DNA of 64,000 nucleotides from Thermococcus barophilus MP (GCF_000151105.2 NC_014804.1:1786567-1850566), one strand, 5' to 3'; shown: positions 1 to 8,772, counted from the first letter of the stretch. Notes: generated from the sequence alone by a model not told the origin. A program made the numbers and translations.

Positions 1-63
1 AAGTTTGCGGTGTTGAAAAAGATTAATAACGCTGAACTCCCAAAAATTCAAAGGTGGTGGTAA
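1..63 (+). CDS. 3' end of an upstream gene (partial)
   Basis: The only open frame at the window edge reads 20 residues, ending in ...LPKIQRWW, to a TAA at 61-63. That stop shares its last A with the ATG of scpB (TAATG), the usual form of translational coupling in this genome. Too little is present to name the protein. By context it could be scpA or another member of the SMC-kleisin operon, but that is inference only. Confidence 0.4.
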   Translation, partial: KFAVLKKINNAELPKIQRWW

Positions 64-638
64 TGGGATTAATCGAAGACAAGGCACTTGTTGAGGCAGC
101 TCTTTTTGTTGCGGGAAGGCCTTTAAGTGTAAAAGAACTCTCAAAAGCCCTTGGAATAAAATCTCTTGATTACCTTGAAAAGCTGATTGAGCTGATTGCT
201 GCTGAGTATGCGGAAAGAAAAAGTGCAATAGAGGTTGTGAGGGTTCTTGGGGACAAGTATGTCATGCAGGTGAAGCAGGAATATTCTCAAAGGGTAATCC
301 ACCTTATGCCAAAGCCTGATTTAAGAACAGGTGAGCTCAAAACCCTCGCCCTCATAGCATATCTTCAGCCAATAGAGCAGAGCAAGATAATAAAACTCAG
401 GGGAAGTCAGGCATATGAGCACATCAAGCATCTCCTTCAAATGGGTCTGATTTATGCTGAACCTTATGAGAGAACTAAGCTTTTGGGAACAACTCAAAAA
501 TTCGCTGAGCTTTACGGATTTCCAGAGAACGACCCTCTGCTGATTAAAGAGGCATTTAAGAAAGTTGTCCATGCAGAATATGCTGATTTAATTGAAAAAC
601 TTGAGAAAACTGAAAAAGATAAAAATCGGACTGAGTAA
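63..638 (+). CDS. scpB: Segregation and condensation protein ScpB
   Basis: Kleisin-associated subunit of the SMC-ScpAB condensin that helps organise and segregate the chromosome. The 191-residue product has the tandem winged-helix layout of the family: an N-terminal module starting LVEAALFVAGRPLSVKEL, then a second module around TGELKTLALIAYLQPIEQSKI with the R-G-S-x-A-Y-E-H-I recognition segment and the LLGTT(Q)KFAELYGF strand typical of ScpB. The start is ATG 63, four to five bases after the AAGGTGGT ribosome-binding site at 51-58; in-frame GTGs at 54 and 57 lie inside that site. It overlaps the preceding stop as TAATG, so it is probably the distal gene of an operon. The C-terminus ends in a charged tail (about residues 175-191). 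Confidence 0.88.
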   Translation: MGLIEDKALVEAALFVAGRPLSVKELSKALGIKSLDYLEKLIELIAAEYAERKSAIEVVRVLGDKYVMQVKQEYSQRVIHLMPKPDLRTGELKTLALIAYLQPIEQSKIIKLRGSQAYEHIKHLLQMGLIYAEPYERTKLLGTTQKFAELYGFPENDPLLIKEAFKKVVHAEYADLIEKLEKTEKDKNRTE

Positions 639-717
639 TTTCTTGAAGTCTTAGTTTTCTTATTTCTGAATAAAAAAGAAAATTTATGGTCATTTTGCAA
701 AATCTGGAGCTTCAAAA

Positions 718-727
718 AGTTTAAATA
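718..727 (+). promoter_or_regulatory. Probable TATA box of the rpa operon
   Basis: AGTTTAAATAC lies about 35-40 bases before the ATG of rpa41, in the AT-rich gap between scpB and rpa41. Position and composition fit an archaeal BRE/TATA element. No second promoter is evident before rpa14 or rpa32, whose starts overlap the preceding genes. Confidence 0.5.
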
Positions 728-761
728 CTCAAATTTAGAATTACTATTTAGGTGAGTGTAT

Positions 762-1829
762 ATGACCGTGTTGACAAAAGAGCAGATTATTGAGCTTATC
801 CGAAGACAGAAAAAGCTCAGCTTAAATGAAATTGAAGAACAGATAAGAGAGATTGCTCAAAGGGATAAAATATCGGAACATGCTGCTGCTTTACTCTTAG
901 CGGAGCAGCTGGGTGTTAACCTGGAAGAAACGGCACCACTGATGTATATTGCTGATCTTGTGTCGGGAATGAGAGATGTGAACATAGTGGGAAGGATACT
1001 GCGGAAGTATGGAATTAGGGAGTACACAAAGCGAGATGGGACAAAAGGACAGGTGGCGAGCATCTTGATTTATGACAGCACTGGAAAAGCAAGGGTTGTT
1101 CTCTGGGATGGAAAGGTTGGTGAGTACTACAACAAGCTTCAGGTAGGCGATGTAATCAAGGTCATTGATGCAAATGTTAGAGAGAGCTTAGCTGGAATTC
1201 CAGAGCTTCATGTAAACTTCAGAAGCAGAATAATTGTTAATCCAGAGGATCCAAGAGTTGAGGAGATTCCCCCGCTTGAAGAAGTTAGAACGTACTCCTA
1301 TTCAAGAAGGAAAATTGCTGAGCTGATGGGTGGAGAAAAATTCGTTGAGCTTAGAGGGACAATCGCAAAGCTGTACAGGGTTATAGTTTATGATGCATGT
1401 CCGGAGTGCAGGAGAAAAGTTGACTATGATCCTGGAATGAATGTCTGGATTTGTCCCGAACATGGGGAGGTAAAACCGCTAAAAATGACAGTAATTGACT
1501 TTGGAATTGATGATTCTACAGGTTACATACGGGCCACGTTGTTTGGAGAAGACGCTGCCGAGCTCTTGGGAGCTGATCCAGAGGAGATAAGCGAAAAGTT
1601 GAAGGAGCTAACGGAGATGGGAATGACGGTTAAAGAGGCTGGAAGAAAATTAGCGGAGGAGGAGTTCTATCCACTGCTTGGGCGGGAGATAGTTATCAGG
1701 GGAAATGTGGTAGAGGACAGATTTCTTGGCATGCTCCTCAAGGCATCTTCTTGGGAGGATGTTGATTACAGGGGAGAGATTGAAAGGATTAAGAGAGAGC
1801 TTAAAGGCACATTGGGGGAGGTGTTCTGA
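762..1829 (+). CDS. rpa41: Replication protein A 41-kDa subunit (RPA41)
   Basis: Largest subunit of the heterotrimeric single-stranded-DNA-binding protein of Thermococcales, acting in replication, repair and recombination. The 355-residue product has an N-terminal helical region, a central OB fold (VNIVGRILRKYGIREYTKRDG ... ARVVLWDGK) and a second OB fold carrying a zinc finger, CPECRRKVDYDP...ICPEH (CxxC...CxxH), as in eukaryotic RPA70 and Pyrococcus RPA41. The start is ATG 762, six bases after GGTGA at 751-755; an in-frame GTG at 756 overlaps that site and is unlikely. Its stop overlaps the rpa14 start (TGATG), making a three-gene operon with rpa14 and rpa32. Confidence 0.95.
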   Translation: MTVLTKEQIIELIRRQKKLSLNEIEEQIREIAQRDKISEHAAALLLAEQLGVNLEETAPLMYIADLVSGMRDVNIVGRILRKYGIREYTKRDGTKGQVASILIYDSTGKARVVLWDGKVGEYYNKLQVGDVIKVIDANVRESLAGIPELHVNFRSRIIVNPEDPRVEEIPPLEEVRTYSYSRRKIAELMGGEKFVELRGTIAKLYRVIVYDACPECRRKVDYDPGMNVWICPEHGEVKPLKMTVIDFGIDDSTGYIRATLFGEDAAELLGADPEEISEKLKELTEMGMTVKEAGRKLAEEEFYPLLGREIVIRGNVVEDRFLGMLLKASSWEDVDYRGEIERIKRELKGTLGEVF

Positions 1830-2191
1830 TGGAGGTGCAGATCAGGCGTAGAAAGCCAGGTGTAGAAAGGAAAATTGGTGAGATAAGTGAAGATGATACA
1901 AGGGTTGCACTAATTGGAAAAGTTGTTAAAGTGGACAAGCTTGACTACTTATTCTGGCTCGATGACGGCACTGGTGTTGCTGTAATTGAGACGGAGGAGA
2001 ACGTTCTTCCAAAAGTTGGACAGATTGTCAGGGTGATAGGCAGAATAATCAGAAATGAGGAAATGCACATCTATGCAGAGGTTGTTCAGGACTTTAGCGA
2101 TGCTGATTTGGAAAGCCTGGAGGAAATTCAAGAGCTTGAGAAAAAAGTTTTACCAAAAATTGAAAATGCATTGGCGTGGTGGTCAGAATGA
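1829..2191 (+). CDS. rpa14: Replication protein A 14-kDa subunit (RPA14)
   Basis: Middle subunit of the archaeal RPA heterotrimer, 120 residues. It is essentially one OB fold: VALIGKVVKVDKLDYLFWLDDGTGVAVIE is followed by the strand VGQIVRVIGRIIR and a helical tail for trimer formation. The gene starts inside the stop codon of rpa41 and ends overlapping the rpa32 start, so the three subunits are translationally coupled. Assignment rests on the OB fold, size and gene order, which match the known Pyrococcus RPA operon subunits. Confidence 0.9.
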   Translation: MEVQIRRRKPGVERKIGEISEDDTRVALIGKVVKVDKLDYLFWLDDGTGVAVIETEENVLPKVGQIVRVIGRIIRNEEMHIYAEVVQDFSDADLESLEEIQELEKKVLPKIENALAWWSE

Positions 2192-2991
2192 AGAAGCGCT
2201 TGCCCGCTACAAGGGTTTATATTAGGGACATCCTTGAGGGGTTTTTTGTTAAAAGTGAAGGTGACTTTGAGCCAAATTATCTGATCACAAAAGATGCGAG
2301 AAAAGTTTACAGGGCTAAAATAGTTGCAACGGTTGTGAGAGATCCTGTAATAGCGGAAGATGAGACGTACGGAAAGTTCCAGGTTGATGACGGTACTGGT
2401 GTAATATGGGTTCTCGGCTTTAGAGATGATACAAAGTTTGCCAAGCTTGTTAAGAAAGGCGACTTAGTGCAGATTATCGGGAAGATTGCAGAGTGGAGGG
2501 GAGATAAGCAGATTCTGGTTGAGGGAGTTTCAAAAGTTCATCCAAACATGTGGATACTCCACCGGTATGAGACGCTGAAGGATAAGGTGGAGCACATAAA
2601 GAAGGCTAAAATTGCGTTTGAGATTTACAACACCTATGGCATAACAGCTAAGGCAAAGGTAATTGCGAAGAACAAAGGGATAAGCGAAGATCTGCTTGAG
2701 ACAATTGATGAGCTCTATGCAATAATGATTGAGCAAAGGGCAGAGGAAGCCTTAGAGGAGGAAATATTTGAGGAAGAAGAGAAGAAGGTTGACGAGACAC
2801 TTGAAGAAGCTAAAAAAGCTATACTCGAAATACTCAGGTCAAAAGGTGACAGACCAGTCTCAAGGAAGTACATAGAAAGAAAACTGCAGGAGAAGTTTAA
2901 GGCAGAGATCATTGACGACGCCCTTAGAGAGCTCCTTGCAGAAGGAGAGATCTATGAACCTGAAATTGGCTACTACAAGATTCTGGCCTGA
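2188..2991 (+). CDS. rpa32: Replication protein A 32-kDa subunit (RPA32)
   Basis: Third subunit of the RPA single-stranded-DNA-binding complex, 267 residues. It has an N-terminal OB fold (AKIVATVVRDPVIAEDE, GKFQVDDGTGVIWVLGF, GDLVQIIGKIAEWRGDKQI), an acidic, Glu-rich linker at about residues 185-215, and a C-terminal winged helix (AILEILRSKGDRPVSRKYI ... LLAEGEIYEPEIGYYKI), the same order as RPA32. The start is ATG 2188, which overlaps the rpa14 stop as ATGA and follows GGTGGT; the upstream in-frame GTG at 2176 lies within rpa14. Confidence 0.92.
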   Translation: MKKRLPATRVYIRDILEGFFVKSEGDFEPNYLITKDARKVYRAKIVATVVRDPVIAEDETYGKFQVDDGTGVIWVLGFRDDTKFAKLVKKGDLVQIIGKIAEWRGDKQILVEGVSKVHPNMWILHRYETLKDKVEHIKKAKIAFEIYNTYGITAKAKVIAKNKGISEDLLETIDELYAIMIEQRAEEALEEEIFEEEEKKVDETLEEAKKAILEILRSKGDRPVSRKYIERKLQEKFKAEIIDDALRELLAEGEIYEPEIGYYKILA

Positions 2992-3035
2992 CTTCTTATT
3001 CCTCTTTTTGTAAAAAAGAAATTGGAAAAGAAAGC

Positions 3036-3416
3036 TCAGTACTGCTCTCTCATGGTCCTTATGACAGGATCGTAGATTAGTGTTGATGTTATGCTGTCAA
3101 CCATCCGGAAAAACTCCTCCTTTCCTGCTTCGATTCCTGCATTATCTACTTTGATAACCCTGCACTTATCCCCGAGGATCCATTTTCCAAGGATTATCTT
3201 CTCCTTTCCGTTGTGTACTGCATCGATCCTTATGAGTCCATATGGGACATCTGCAGTCCACCAGTTGGCTTTGAATTTTATCTCCCAGCCAAGCTTTTCA
3301 AGCTCCTTTACCATGAGATCCATTGTTTCCCCAGGACCATAAGGAGTTTTAAAAGTAATTATGAGCCACAGCTCATTTCTCTCAAGATTCTCCTTAAAGA
3401 TATTTTCAAAAATCAC
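3036..3416 (-). CDS. Conserved hypothetical protein downstream of DGGGP synthase
   Basis: A 126-residue soluble protein that I do not recognise. It has a central segment WWTADVPYGLIRIDAVHNG followed by alternating strands (EKIILGKWILGDKCRVIKV), suggesting a small alpha/beta fold; no signal peptide, membrane segment or metal motif is visible. It starts at a GTG overlapping the stop of the DGGGP synthase gene (GTGA) and follows a GGGGTGAG ribosome-binding site inside that gene, so the two are co-translated. No function is proposed. Confidence 0.7.
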   Translation of the reverse strand: MIFENIFKENLERNELWLIITFKTPYGPGETMDLMVKELEKLGWEIKFKANWWTADVPYGLIRIDAVHNGKEKIILGKWILGDKCRVIKVDNAGIEAGKEEFFRMVDSITSTLIYDPVIRTMREQY

Positions 3417-4258
3417 AATCTCACCCCCGTTGTGATTGAACCTAACAAAAAGCTAAACACAGCAAGGTAAATTGCGGCTTTTAATTTTTTCTGTGCCTTT
3501 CCAGCTGTCTTAGGCATTGGATTCTTCAGAAGTTCAAAGACCGCAGCTAAAATCAGGCCATCGACAACTATCATTGGCAGATATCCTATTCCAATTCCCA
3601 CTTTTAGGGGCAGAAACGATGCCACTACAGTTGCGATTCCAAATAGTGAGGCTAAATATGCCGACTTTTTTATCCCCCACACAATTGGCAAAGTTTTTGC
3701 TCCCTTTGCCTTGTCTCCCTCGATATCTTCGATGTCCTTCATAATCTCCCTTGCCAGGTTCACCAGAAATGCACACAATGCTAAATATCCTGCAAGCCCA
3801 ATTTTGCCTACTGCAATCGCACCGTACAGAGGTGTTGCCCCGGTTAGGCTTGCGACCATTATATTCCCGATGATTGGCAATGGCTTAAGTTTCCATGCGT
3901 AGATAAGCAGAACAGAGTATGCAGCTACTGCCAGAATAAACGCATATATGTTGAGCCGATAAGCCAGAACAAGACCAACAACAAATAAGAGCATCGCATA
4001 CCAAAAAGCTGTTTTTCTTGACATTGCGCCCCTTGGCAGAGGTCTTGTGGGGCGGTTGATTTTATCAATCTCATAGTCAAAGTAATCGTTTATTGTATTC
4101 CCAGCACTGCATCCTAAAAAAACAACTGCAAAGATTAACACTGCTGTTTTTATTTTGGGAAAATGTCCTAATGCCACAATGGAGCCTAATATTCCAACTA
4201 ATCCTGCTACAAAACAGTTGTGAGGTCGTAATATTTCAATGAAGGCTTTGACTTCCAC
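3413..4258 (-). CDS. Digeranylgeranylglyceryl phosphate synthase (UbiA family)
   Basis: Membrane prenyltransferase that adds the second geranylgeranyl group to geranylgeranylglyceryl phosphate, making the core archaeal diether lipid. The 281-residue product is highly hydrophobic with about eight membrane segments. It carries the UbiA motif NDYFDYEIDKINRPTRPLPRG near residues 57-77 (NDxxDxxxD with the downstream RP residues) and a second acidic cluster, MKDIEDIEGDKAKGAKTLP. The start is chosen as GTG 4258, six bases after AGGTG; the in-frame GTG at 4267 is part of that ribosome-binding site. It overlaps the next minus-strand gene by four bases. A general UbiA role is certain; the precise substrate is inferred from archaeal homologues. 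Confidence 0.87.
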   Translation of the reverse strand: MEVKAFIEILRPHNCFVAGLVGILGSIVALGHFPKIKTAVLIFAVVFLGCSAGNTINDYFDYEIDKINRPTRPLPRGAMSRKTAFWYAMLLFVVGLVLAYRLNIYAFILAVAAYSVLLIYAWKLKPLPIIGNIMVASLTGATPLYGAIAVGKIGLAGYLALCAFLVNLAREIMKDIEDIEGDKAKGAKTLPIVWGIKKSAYLASLFGIATVVASFLPLKVGIGIGYLPMIVVDGLILAAVFELLKNPMPKTAGKAQKKLKAAIYLAVFSFLLGSITTGVRL

Positions 4259-4306
4259 TATGGGCACCTAATATAAAGACAAAGTGTGGGGTATTAAAAC
4301 CTTTTC

Positions 4307-5377
4307 CTAAAGGGCATTTCTGTCCAATAACCCCAGTTCCTCACCATCTTCTCTGACTCTAACCCTCCCAAATCTTATCTCCCTAATTTCTTTAATTGTT
4401 TCTTCGTCTAAAGGTGTTAAGATTTCAGCTTTCATATCTCTGAAGTTTACGAACTTCAGAATACCCAATCCAACACAGAAGCCATCTTTATCAATCATCC
4501 CAAGAAGTAAATTGCTCAATTTCTCAAAATCAATGTACTGCAGAACGTTCTTATCAACCTGTCTTGGGATATTAGAGGTATCAACCTTTACAATAAGGTA
4601 TTTCCCACCAATCTTTCTTCCATGAATGATTAACCATTTAAACAGCGCCTCCAAAAGGGACTTTTCATTCTCATTGATGTCTTCACCTTGGAAAAGCTGA
4701 GTTCCGCTTATAATAAAGTGATTCAGATTCACCGTGTATGACTTTGAGTCTCTGAAGTACTTCTTCCACTTCTCTTTTCGTATCTCCCTTCTCTCTTCCC
4801 TGCTGAATTTTCGAACTTTTTTACTGACTTCAAGGCGGAAAATCTGAGTTTTCTCTTCGAATGGTTTTAATATTGGTTCTAATTCATTTTCTTTCTGTAA
4901 TGCAACTATTACATCAGGCTTAACAGTTTCAATTTTCATCCTCTTAAGCTCAACACCCGCACCGCTGATCATGCCTGTAGTATCTATAATAATTATATCG
5001 GCTTTCTTCTCTGCTTCATCCGTGAGCAATTTAACCCCTGCAATCATCTCTCCAAAAAACTGATTTGGGGTGATGCTCCCTACGAAGTAGTGCTTGTATG
5101 CTTTTATCTCTCCAAAGGATTCAAACAGTCCCTCTGGAAAACCAAGACTTATTGTTGCCGGGGGGAGAATTCCTTTTTGTCCGATGTCACTGTCTATTAT
5201 TGCAATCCTGAACCCTGATGATAGAAGTTCATTTGCTAAAAATGTTGCCAATGTCGTTTTTCCGGTATCAACTCCACCCAGAATCATTATCTTAACTGGT
5301 TTTTTGTGTTCATTTAGAGCATTCAACAATTCCTTTCTATCCTCTGGAACTTCTTGAGTGTATCTTGCCTTGTTCAT
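4307..5377 (-). CDS. Polynucleotide 5'-hydroxyl kinase, Clp1/Grc3 family
   Basis: Phosphorylates 5'-hydroxyl ends of RNA or DNA; archaeal members of this Clp1-related family have this activity and may act in tRNA or rRNA end repair. The 356-residue protein has Walker A GGVDTGKT at residues 34-41, the D62-x-D64-x-G-Q67 motif (IIDSDIGQKG) that is diagnostic of the family, then IIIDTTGMISG as a Walker B-like strand and a C-terminal beta-rich region (from about residue 215) resembling the Clp1 C-domain. Its promoter lies in the gap before the tnpB remnant, where GTAAATATAAATC looks like a TATA element. It stands apart from the DGGGP synthase gene by about 48 bases. Confidence 0.85.
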   Translation of the reverse strand: MNKARYTQEVPEDRKELLNALNEHKKPVKIMILGGVDTGKTTLATFLANELLSSGFRIAIIDSDIGQKGILPPATISLGFPEGLFESFGEIKAYKHYFVGSITPNQFFGEMIAGVKLLTDEAEKKADIIIIDTTGMISGAGVELKRMKIETVKPDVIVALQKENELEPILKPFEEKTQIFRLEVSKKVRKFSREERREIRKEKWKKYFRDSKSYTVNLNHFIISGTQLFQGEDINENEKSLLEALFKWLIIHGRKIGGKYLIVKVDTSNIPRQVDKNVLQYIDFEKLSNLLLGMIDKDGFCVGLGILKFVNFRDMKAEILTPLDEETIKEIREIRFGRVRVREDGEELGLLDRNAL

Positions 5378-5466
5378 GCTTATAACTTCTTCAACTTCAA
5401 TAAAAAGTTAACTCCAGAAAAGATTTATATTTACAGTTCACTGACCTCCTCCCTGTTGTGAGGGTT

Positions 5467-6776
5467 TTAACGAGCTATTGATGGGGAGGTTTGAGGGGTC
5501 TCATTTAGACCCAAAACAAATTGGGTCTTCAACCCCTCGGGGAGGGTCTTCTCCCCATTACCCCTCACCTTGAAGGCTTTCAAACCCTCAAGGCTTGGGG
5601 TTATAGTTTTAACAACTTTCTTCAAGATATTGAAGGCACCAACTAAATCTGCGTTAAAGACAAGCCCCTCTGTGGGACACTTGAATAAACCCCTAACAAA
5701 ACGAGCCCCATCATGGGGCTTCCCACAGAGGGGGCAAAGCTGAGAAGTGAAGGCCTCATCCACAAGAACAACTTTAATACCATACTCCTCAGCAACTTCC
5801 TTAAGCCGTTGAATCACCGTATTGAAACGCCACACGTGAGAAAGAATGAAATTCTGCTTTTTGCCCTTGTTAGAATTCCTTGCAATTTCCTTTGGATAGC
5901 CAATGATAATCCTCTTAACGCCCAAGTGGTAAAGTTTTTCAACTGTTTGCCTAACTGCAGTGTTAATGTAATGCTTGGCTTGGAGTTTAGCCTTCTCATG
6001 CATTCTTCTGAGCTTTCTACTCTTTTTACAGCCTGATTTGTTGATTTTAGACTGGTAATTGGCAATCTTCTTTTGCCAATAAAAAGCAATGCTTTTTAGC
6101 GGTCTTCCATTCACGAGAAAACTCTTACCATTTTCCACGTAAACAGCCATTAAATTGTTTATTCCTAAATCAATTCCAGCCGTTAAACTCCCCTTTGGTT
6201 CTCTTGGGACTTTAATCCAGCCTTTTTTGGACAGCTTCTCTTCAACAGTGAAACTCAAGTGAGCATACCACTTTCGCTTTACATCATCGTAAATGATTTC
6301 TAATCTCCCTTGCTTGCCCTTTAGATGGATTCTTCCTTTAAACTGACTTTCAGCCTCTTGAATTTTCCAAGACCCTTCAAAATTAGTTTGTTGCCTTCAA
6401 TCCTGTATTGGTCATTCCTCAAAACTATTAGTGGTTTCCTCTTACCGTTTTCCTTCTGGTAGTTTGGTGGTTTTGGCTTCAACCATTTTGGCAGTTCTTT
6501 CCGCTTTTTGATTAGGGTGAAGAAGCTTTTCCAAGCTTCAGCATTCTTCCTGCAGATTTGCTGGACTGTTGCCGAGCCAATCTCACGCTTGTATTTCTCA
6601 TAAACGATTTTTTCAGTCTTGTTAAAATCCACTGGCTCGTGATTAAAGAAGAGTTGTCTTCTGAGGTAATTTACCTCATTCCAGACTTTTGCTCCAGTGT
6701 CAGCTAACTCGAAAAGAATTTTCTCAACTTCTTTTGGAGCTTGGAGTTTAATCGTTACTGTTCGTTTCGTTGTTAA
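5467..6776 (-). pseudogene. tnpB: Broken IS605/IS1341-type TnpB (RNA-guided nuclease family)
   Basis: Two reading frames together form one TnpB-like protein. The C-terminal part (5467 to about 6340) has the RuvC aspartate in GIDLGINN, the IIIGYPKEIARN strand, a zinc-ribbon CPLCGKPHDGARF and the last RuvC motif NADLVGAFNI. The N-terminal part (about 6321-6776) reads TKRTVTIKLQAPKEVEKIL and continues to KRLKVSLKEESI-stop. The frames join if one base is restored near 6340-6347, giving LKVQFKGRIHLKGKQGRLEI. In addition no ATG, GTG or TTG is found at the natural N-terminus; the frame runs open from a TAG through QNHNTEGLTTKR without a start codon. The second zinc-ribbon pair is degenerate (KCPTEG), which also occurs in some family members. 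No tnpA is nearby. It is best read as a dead copy; element ends were not identified. Confidence 0.85.
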
Positions 6777-6876
6777 CCCCTCAGTATTATGGTTTTGTTT
6801 GTGGTTTTTTAAAAAGAATTTGCTTTCCTACTCAAGAGCATGTTTTAGAATCCTTGCATCCCCTCCCTAAAGGGTG

Positions 6877-6963
6877 AGACTTTCAAAAGAAAAAAAAGTA
6901 AACGGATGAATACAAGAATTTCATTTTACAAAAACCAAAAACTTTATTAAACTCTGAAAGTCT
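6877..6963. repeat. Spaced inverted repeat AGACTTTCA / TGAAAGTCT upstream of the Lrp-like gene
   Basis: AGACTTTCA at 6877-6885 is repeated in inverted form as TGAAAGTCT at 6955-6963. The second copy lies directly after the probable TATA element (ACTTTATTAAAC, about 6941-6952) of the regulator at 7002, so it may be an autoregulatory site. The first copy is close to where the tnpB remnant's 5' flank ends. A chance match is possible. The rest of 6777-6990 is AT-rich with no coding evidence. Confidence 0.35.
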
Positions 6964-7001
6964 AACTTTATGATTGACAAGAAAAAATTAGGGAGGTTAA
7001 A

Positions 7002-7469
7002 ATGATGGAGGAAAAAGTTTCACTTACCACTCGACAAATCGAACTTTTAAGGAAGCTTTACAAAGAGGGCAAGACCATTGAGGTTCATACAGTTGAAAAA
7101 ACTCAGGACGAGCTTGCAGAGGAGCTTGGAATTACAAGACAAGCACTTAGCAATCACCTTAAGGTCTTGAAGGAACTTGGCTATATAAGAACTGGAAGGG
7201 GCTTTATAGATCTTACAGGAAAGGCTTTAGAATTGCTTGGTGAAAGAAAAGGGGACGTTTTTGTCTTTGTTAAGATCGAGCCGACAAAGAGAAAGCATGT
7301 CTATGATGCAATAAGAAAGCTCAAAGTCAGGCGTATTTACAGGGTTACAGGAGACATTGACCTGATTGTTGAGGCAGATAAAACAAAACTTGACGAAATC
7401 CTTGAGGAAATTGCCTCCTTGGACGGGGTAAAAGAGACAATTACTCACGTCGTTCTTGAAACTCTCTGA
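7002..7469 (+). CDS. Lrp/AsnC-type transcriptional regulator with N-terminal wHTH
   Basis: Probable sequence-specific DNA-binding regulator, 155 residues. The N-terminal winged helix contains TQDELAEELGITRQALSNHLKVLKELGYIRTGRGFIDLT (about residues 30-68), with the recognition helix at ITRQALSNHL. The C-terminal half (GDVFVFVKIEPTKRKHVYDAIRKL ... YRVTGDIDLIVEADKTKLDEILEEIASLDGVKETITHVVLETL) is the AsnC/RAM-like beta-alpha-beta ligand and oligomerisation domain, with the family's G-D-x-D signature. The start ATG 7002 is five bases after GGAGG at 6992-6996; a second ATG follows immediately. It converges on engB with a 29-base 3' overlap. The ligand is unknown. Confidence 0.85.
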   Translation: MMEEKVSLTTRQIELLRKLYKEGKTIEVHTVEKTQDELAEELGITRQALSNHLKVLKELGYIRTGRGFIDLTGKALELLGERKGDVFVFVKIEPTKRKHVYDAIRKLKVRRIYRVTGDIDLIVEADKTKLDEILEEIASLDGVKETITHVVLETL

Positions 7470-8013
7470 TTTTTTTATCTATAACTTTTCTCAGTTCTTC
7501 TATGTTTGTCCCAAATTTGGCAGATACTGGGACAAAAAGTTCTTTATAGTCTTCCCAAGTACCGCTTAGTCCAAATTTCTCTATCAGTTTGTTGATTGTC
7601 AGGCTTACATTTTTTATCTTATCAAGCTTGTTGACGGCAACTACTGTTGGAATATTAAGCTCCTGCAAGAACTGAAAGAACTCCACATCTATCGGTATTT
7701 CTCCCCTCCTTTCCCATCTTTCAATGATTTCTAAGGCACTTTTGCCATCAATGACCAACACTGCCACTTCGATTTCACCTGCATGTTCCTCAATAAACCG
7801 CACAATATCTGTTTTTATTCGCTCTTGGACATGTTTCGGAATCCCGCTCATGAAGCCAAAGCCTGGCATGTCGATTACCCTTTTATTTCTCCAAATAATT
7901 TCAATGGGCTTCCTTGTAACGCCGGGTTTCTTGCCCCTCTTCACCTTTTTTCCTGTGAGTCTGTAAATCAGCGTGCTTTTACCAACATTTGAACGTCCCA
8001 CAAAGATTATCAT
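7441..8013 (-). CDS. engB: GTP-binding protein EngB (YihA family)
   Basis: Small TRAFAC-class GTPase; bacterial homologues assist late large-subunit ribosome assembly, and the archaeal role is presumed similar. The 190-residue protein has G1 GRSNVGKS (residues 6-13), a conserved PGVTRKP switch I region, G3 DMPGFGF, G4 NKLDKI and a G5-like VSAKFG, in the correct order and spacing. The start ATG 8013 follows GGTGGGAT. Its last 29 bases overlap the 3' end of the Lrp-like gene on the other strand. Confidence 0.92.
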   Translation of the reverse strand: MIIFVGRSNVGKSTLIYRLTGKKVKRGKKPGVTRKPIEIIWRNKRVIDMPGFGFMSGIPKHVQERIKTDIVRFIEEHAGEIEVAVLVIDGKSALEIIERWERRGEIPIDVEFFQFLQELNIPTVVAVNKLDKIKNVSLTINKLIEKFGLSGTWEDYKELFVPVSAKFGTNIEELRKVIDKKIREFQERRE

Positions 8014-8109
8014 TTTATCCCACCATATGGACTCAAATTTTCCTTTTTAAAGCTTGAGAACCAAAAATACTTAAGTATAAAACACCTCAAAAATATTTGG
8101 GTGGTTGTT

Positions 8110-8772
8110 ATGGCTGAGCAACAGGGTCAGGCAAATCAGCTTGTTAATAAGTTCGTGGTCTCTCTTGTTGATGGAACGATACTTGGATACGTTACGGACA
8201 TCAACGTTGAAGTTGAAGGGGATCAGTTTTATTTCATACTTCGAATGAAAGTCTTGGAAAACCTTGGTAAGACCGGAGAGTTTCACTCAGGAATGTTCTC
8301 TACAGAAAAGAAAATCAGAATTAGACCAAGTGACATAGTTAATGTTGGCGGGGATGTCATAATCCTTGGGGATGGTAAGGTTCCACCTCTCAGGGAAATT
8401 GAGCGTCTCCACCAGATAGCGACAGAATACAATACCCTTGTGAGAGAGCTTGAGCAAAAAGACATGATGATAAAAGAGCTTAAAGAAGAAAATAAACAGC
8501 TAAACAAGCAAATTGACGAGCTTATGAAAGAACTTAGAAGGCTCCAAGTGATAAAAGAGGATTTTGAGCATTTGAAAGAGCAACTGATAAAGCAGGAGGG
8601 GCAATTGGAAATGGCAAAAGAGTACATTCGGCTTCTTGAGGGACTTAGGCACGACATCGATCAAATAAAAGCAGATGTTGAAAGATTGGTCAAAGGCTAT
8701 CTTGAAGATGCCGTGAGAAGGATAATCAATGAGGAGCTAAATGCAAGGGGTCTAAAGAAAACCCTGCTTTAG
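8110..8772 (+). CDS. PRC-barrel-like domain plus long coiled coil protein
   Basis: A 220-residue protein of unknown function. The N-terminal 85 residues (NKFVVSLVDGTILGYVTDINVEVEGDQFYFILRMKV ... IRIRPSDIVNVGGDVIILG) look like a PRC-barrel: short beta strands with a conserved D-G-x-x-L-G-x-V start and an IVxVGGDVIIL end. Residues about 95-215 form a charged heptad-repeat coiled coil. No membrane segment is present. PRC-barrel proteins in archaea include partners of the cell-division protein SepF (the CdpB group), but that link here is only a suggestion. The start is ATG 8110, after GGTGGT; the GTG at 8101 is in the ribosome-binding site. Its 3' end overlaps the Sec61-beta gene by four bases. 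Confidence 0.7.
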   Translation: MAEQQGQANQLVNKFVVSLVDGTILGYVTDINVEVEGDQFYFILRMKVLENLGKTGEFHSGMFSTEKKIRIRPSDIVNVGGDVIILGDGKVPPLREIERLHQIATEYNTLVRELEQKDMMIKELKEENKQLNKQIDELMKELRRLQVIKEDFEHLKEQLIKQEGQLEMAKEYIRLLEGLRHDIDQIKADVERLVKGYLEDAVRRIINEELNARGLKKTLL

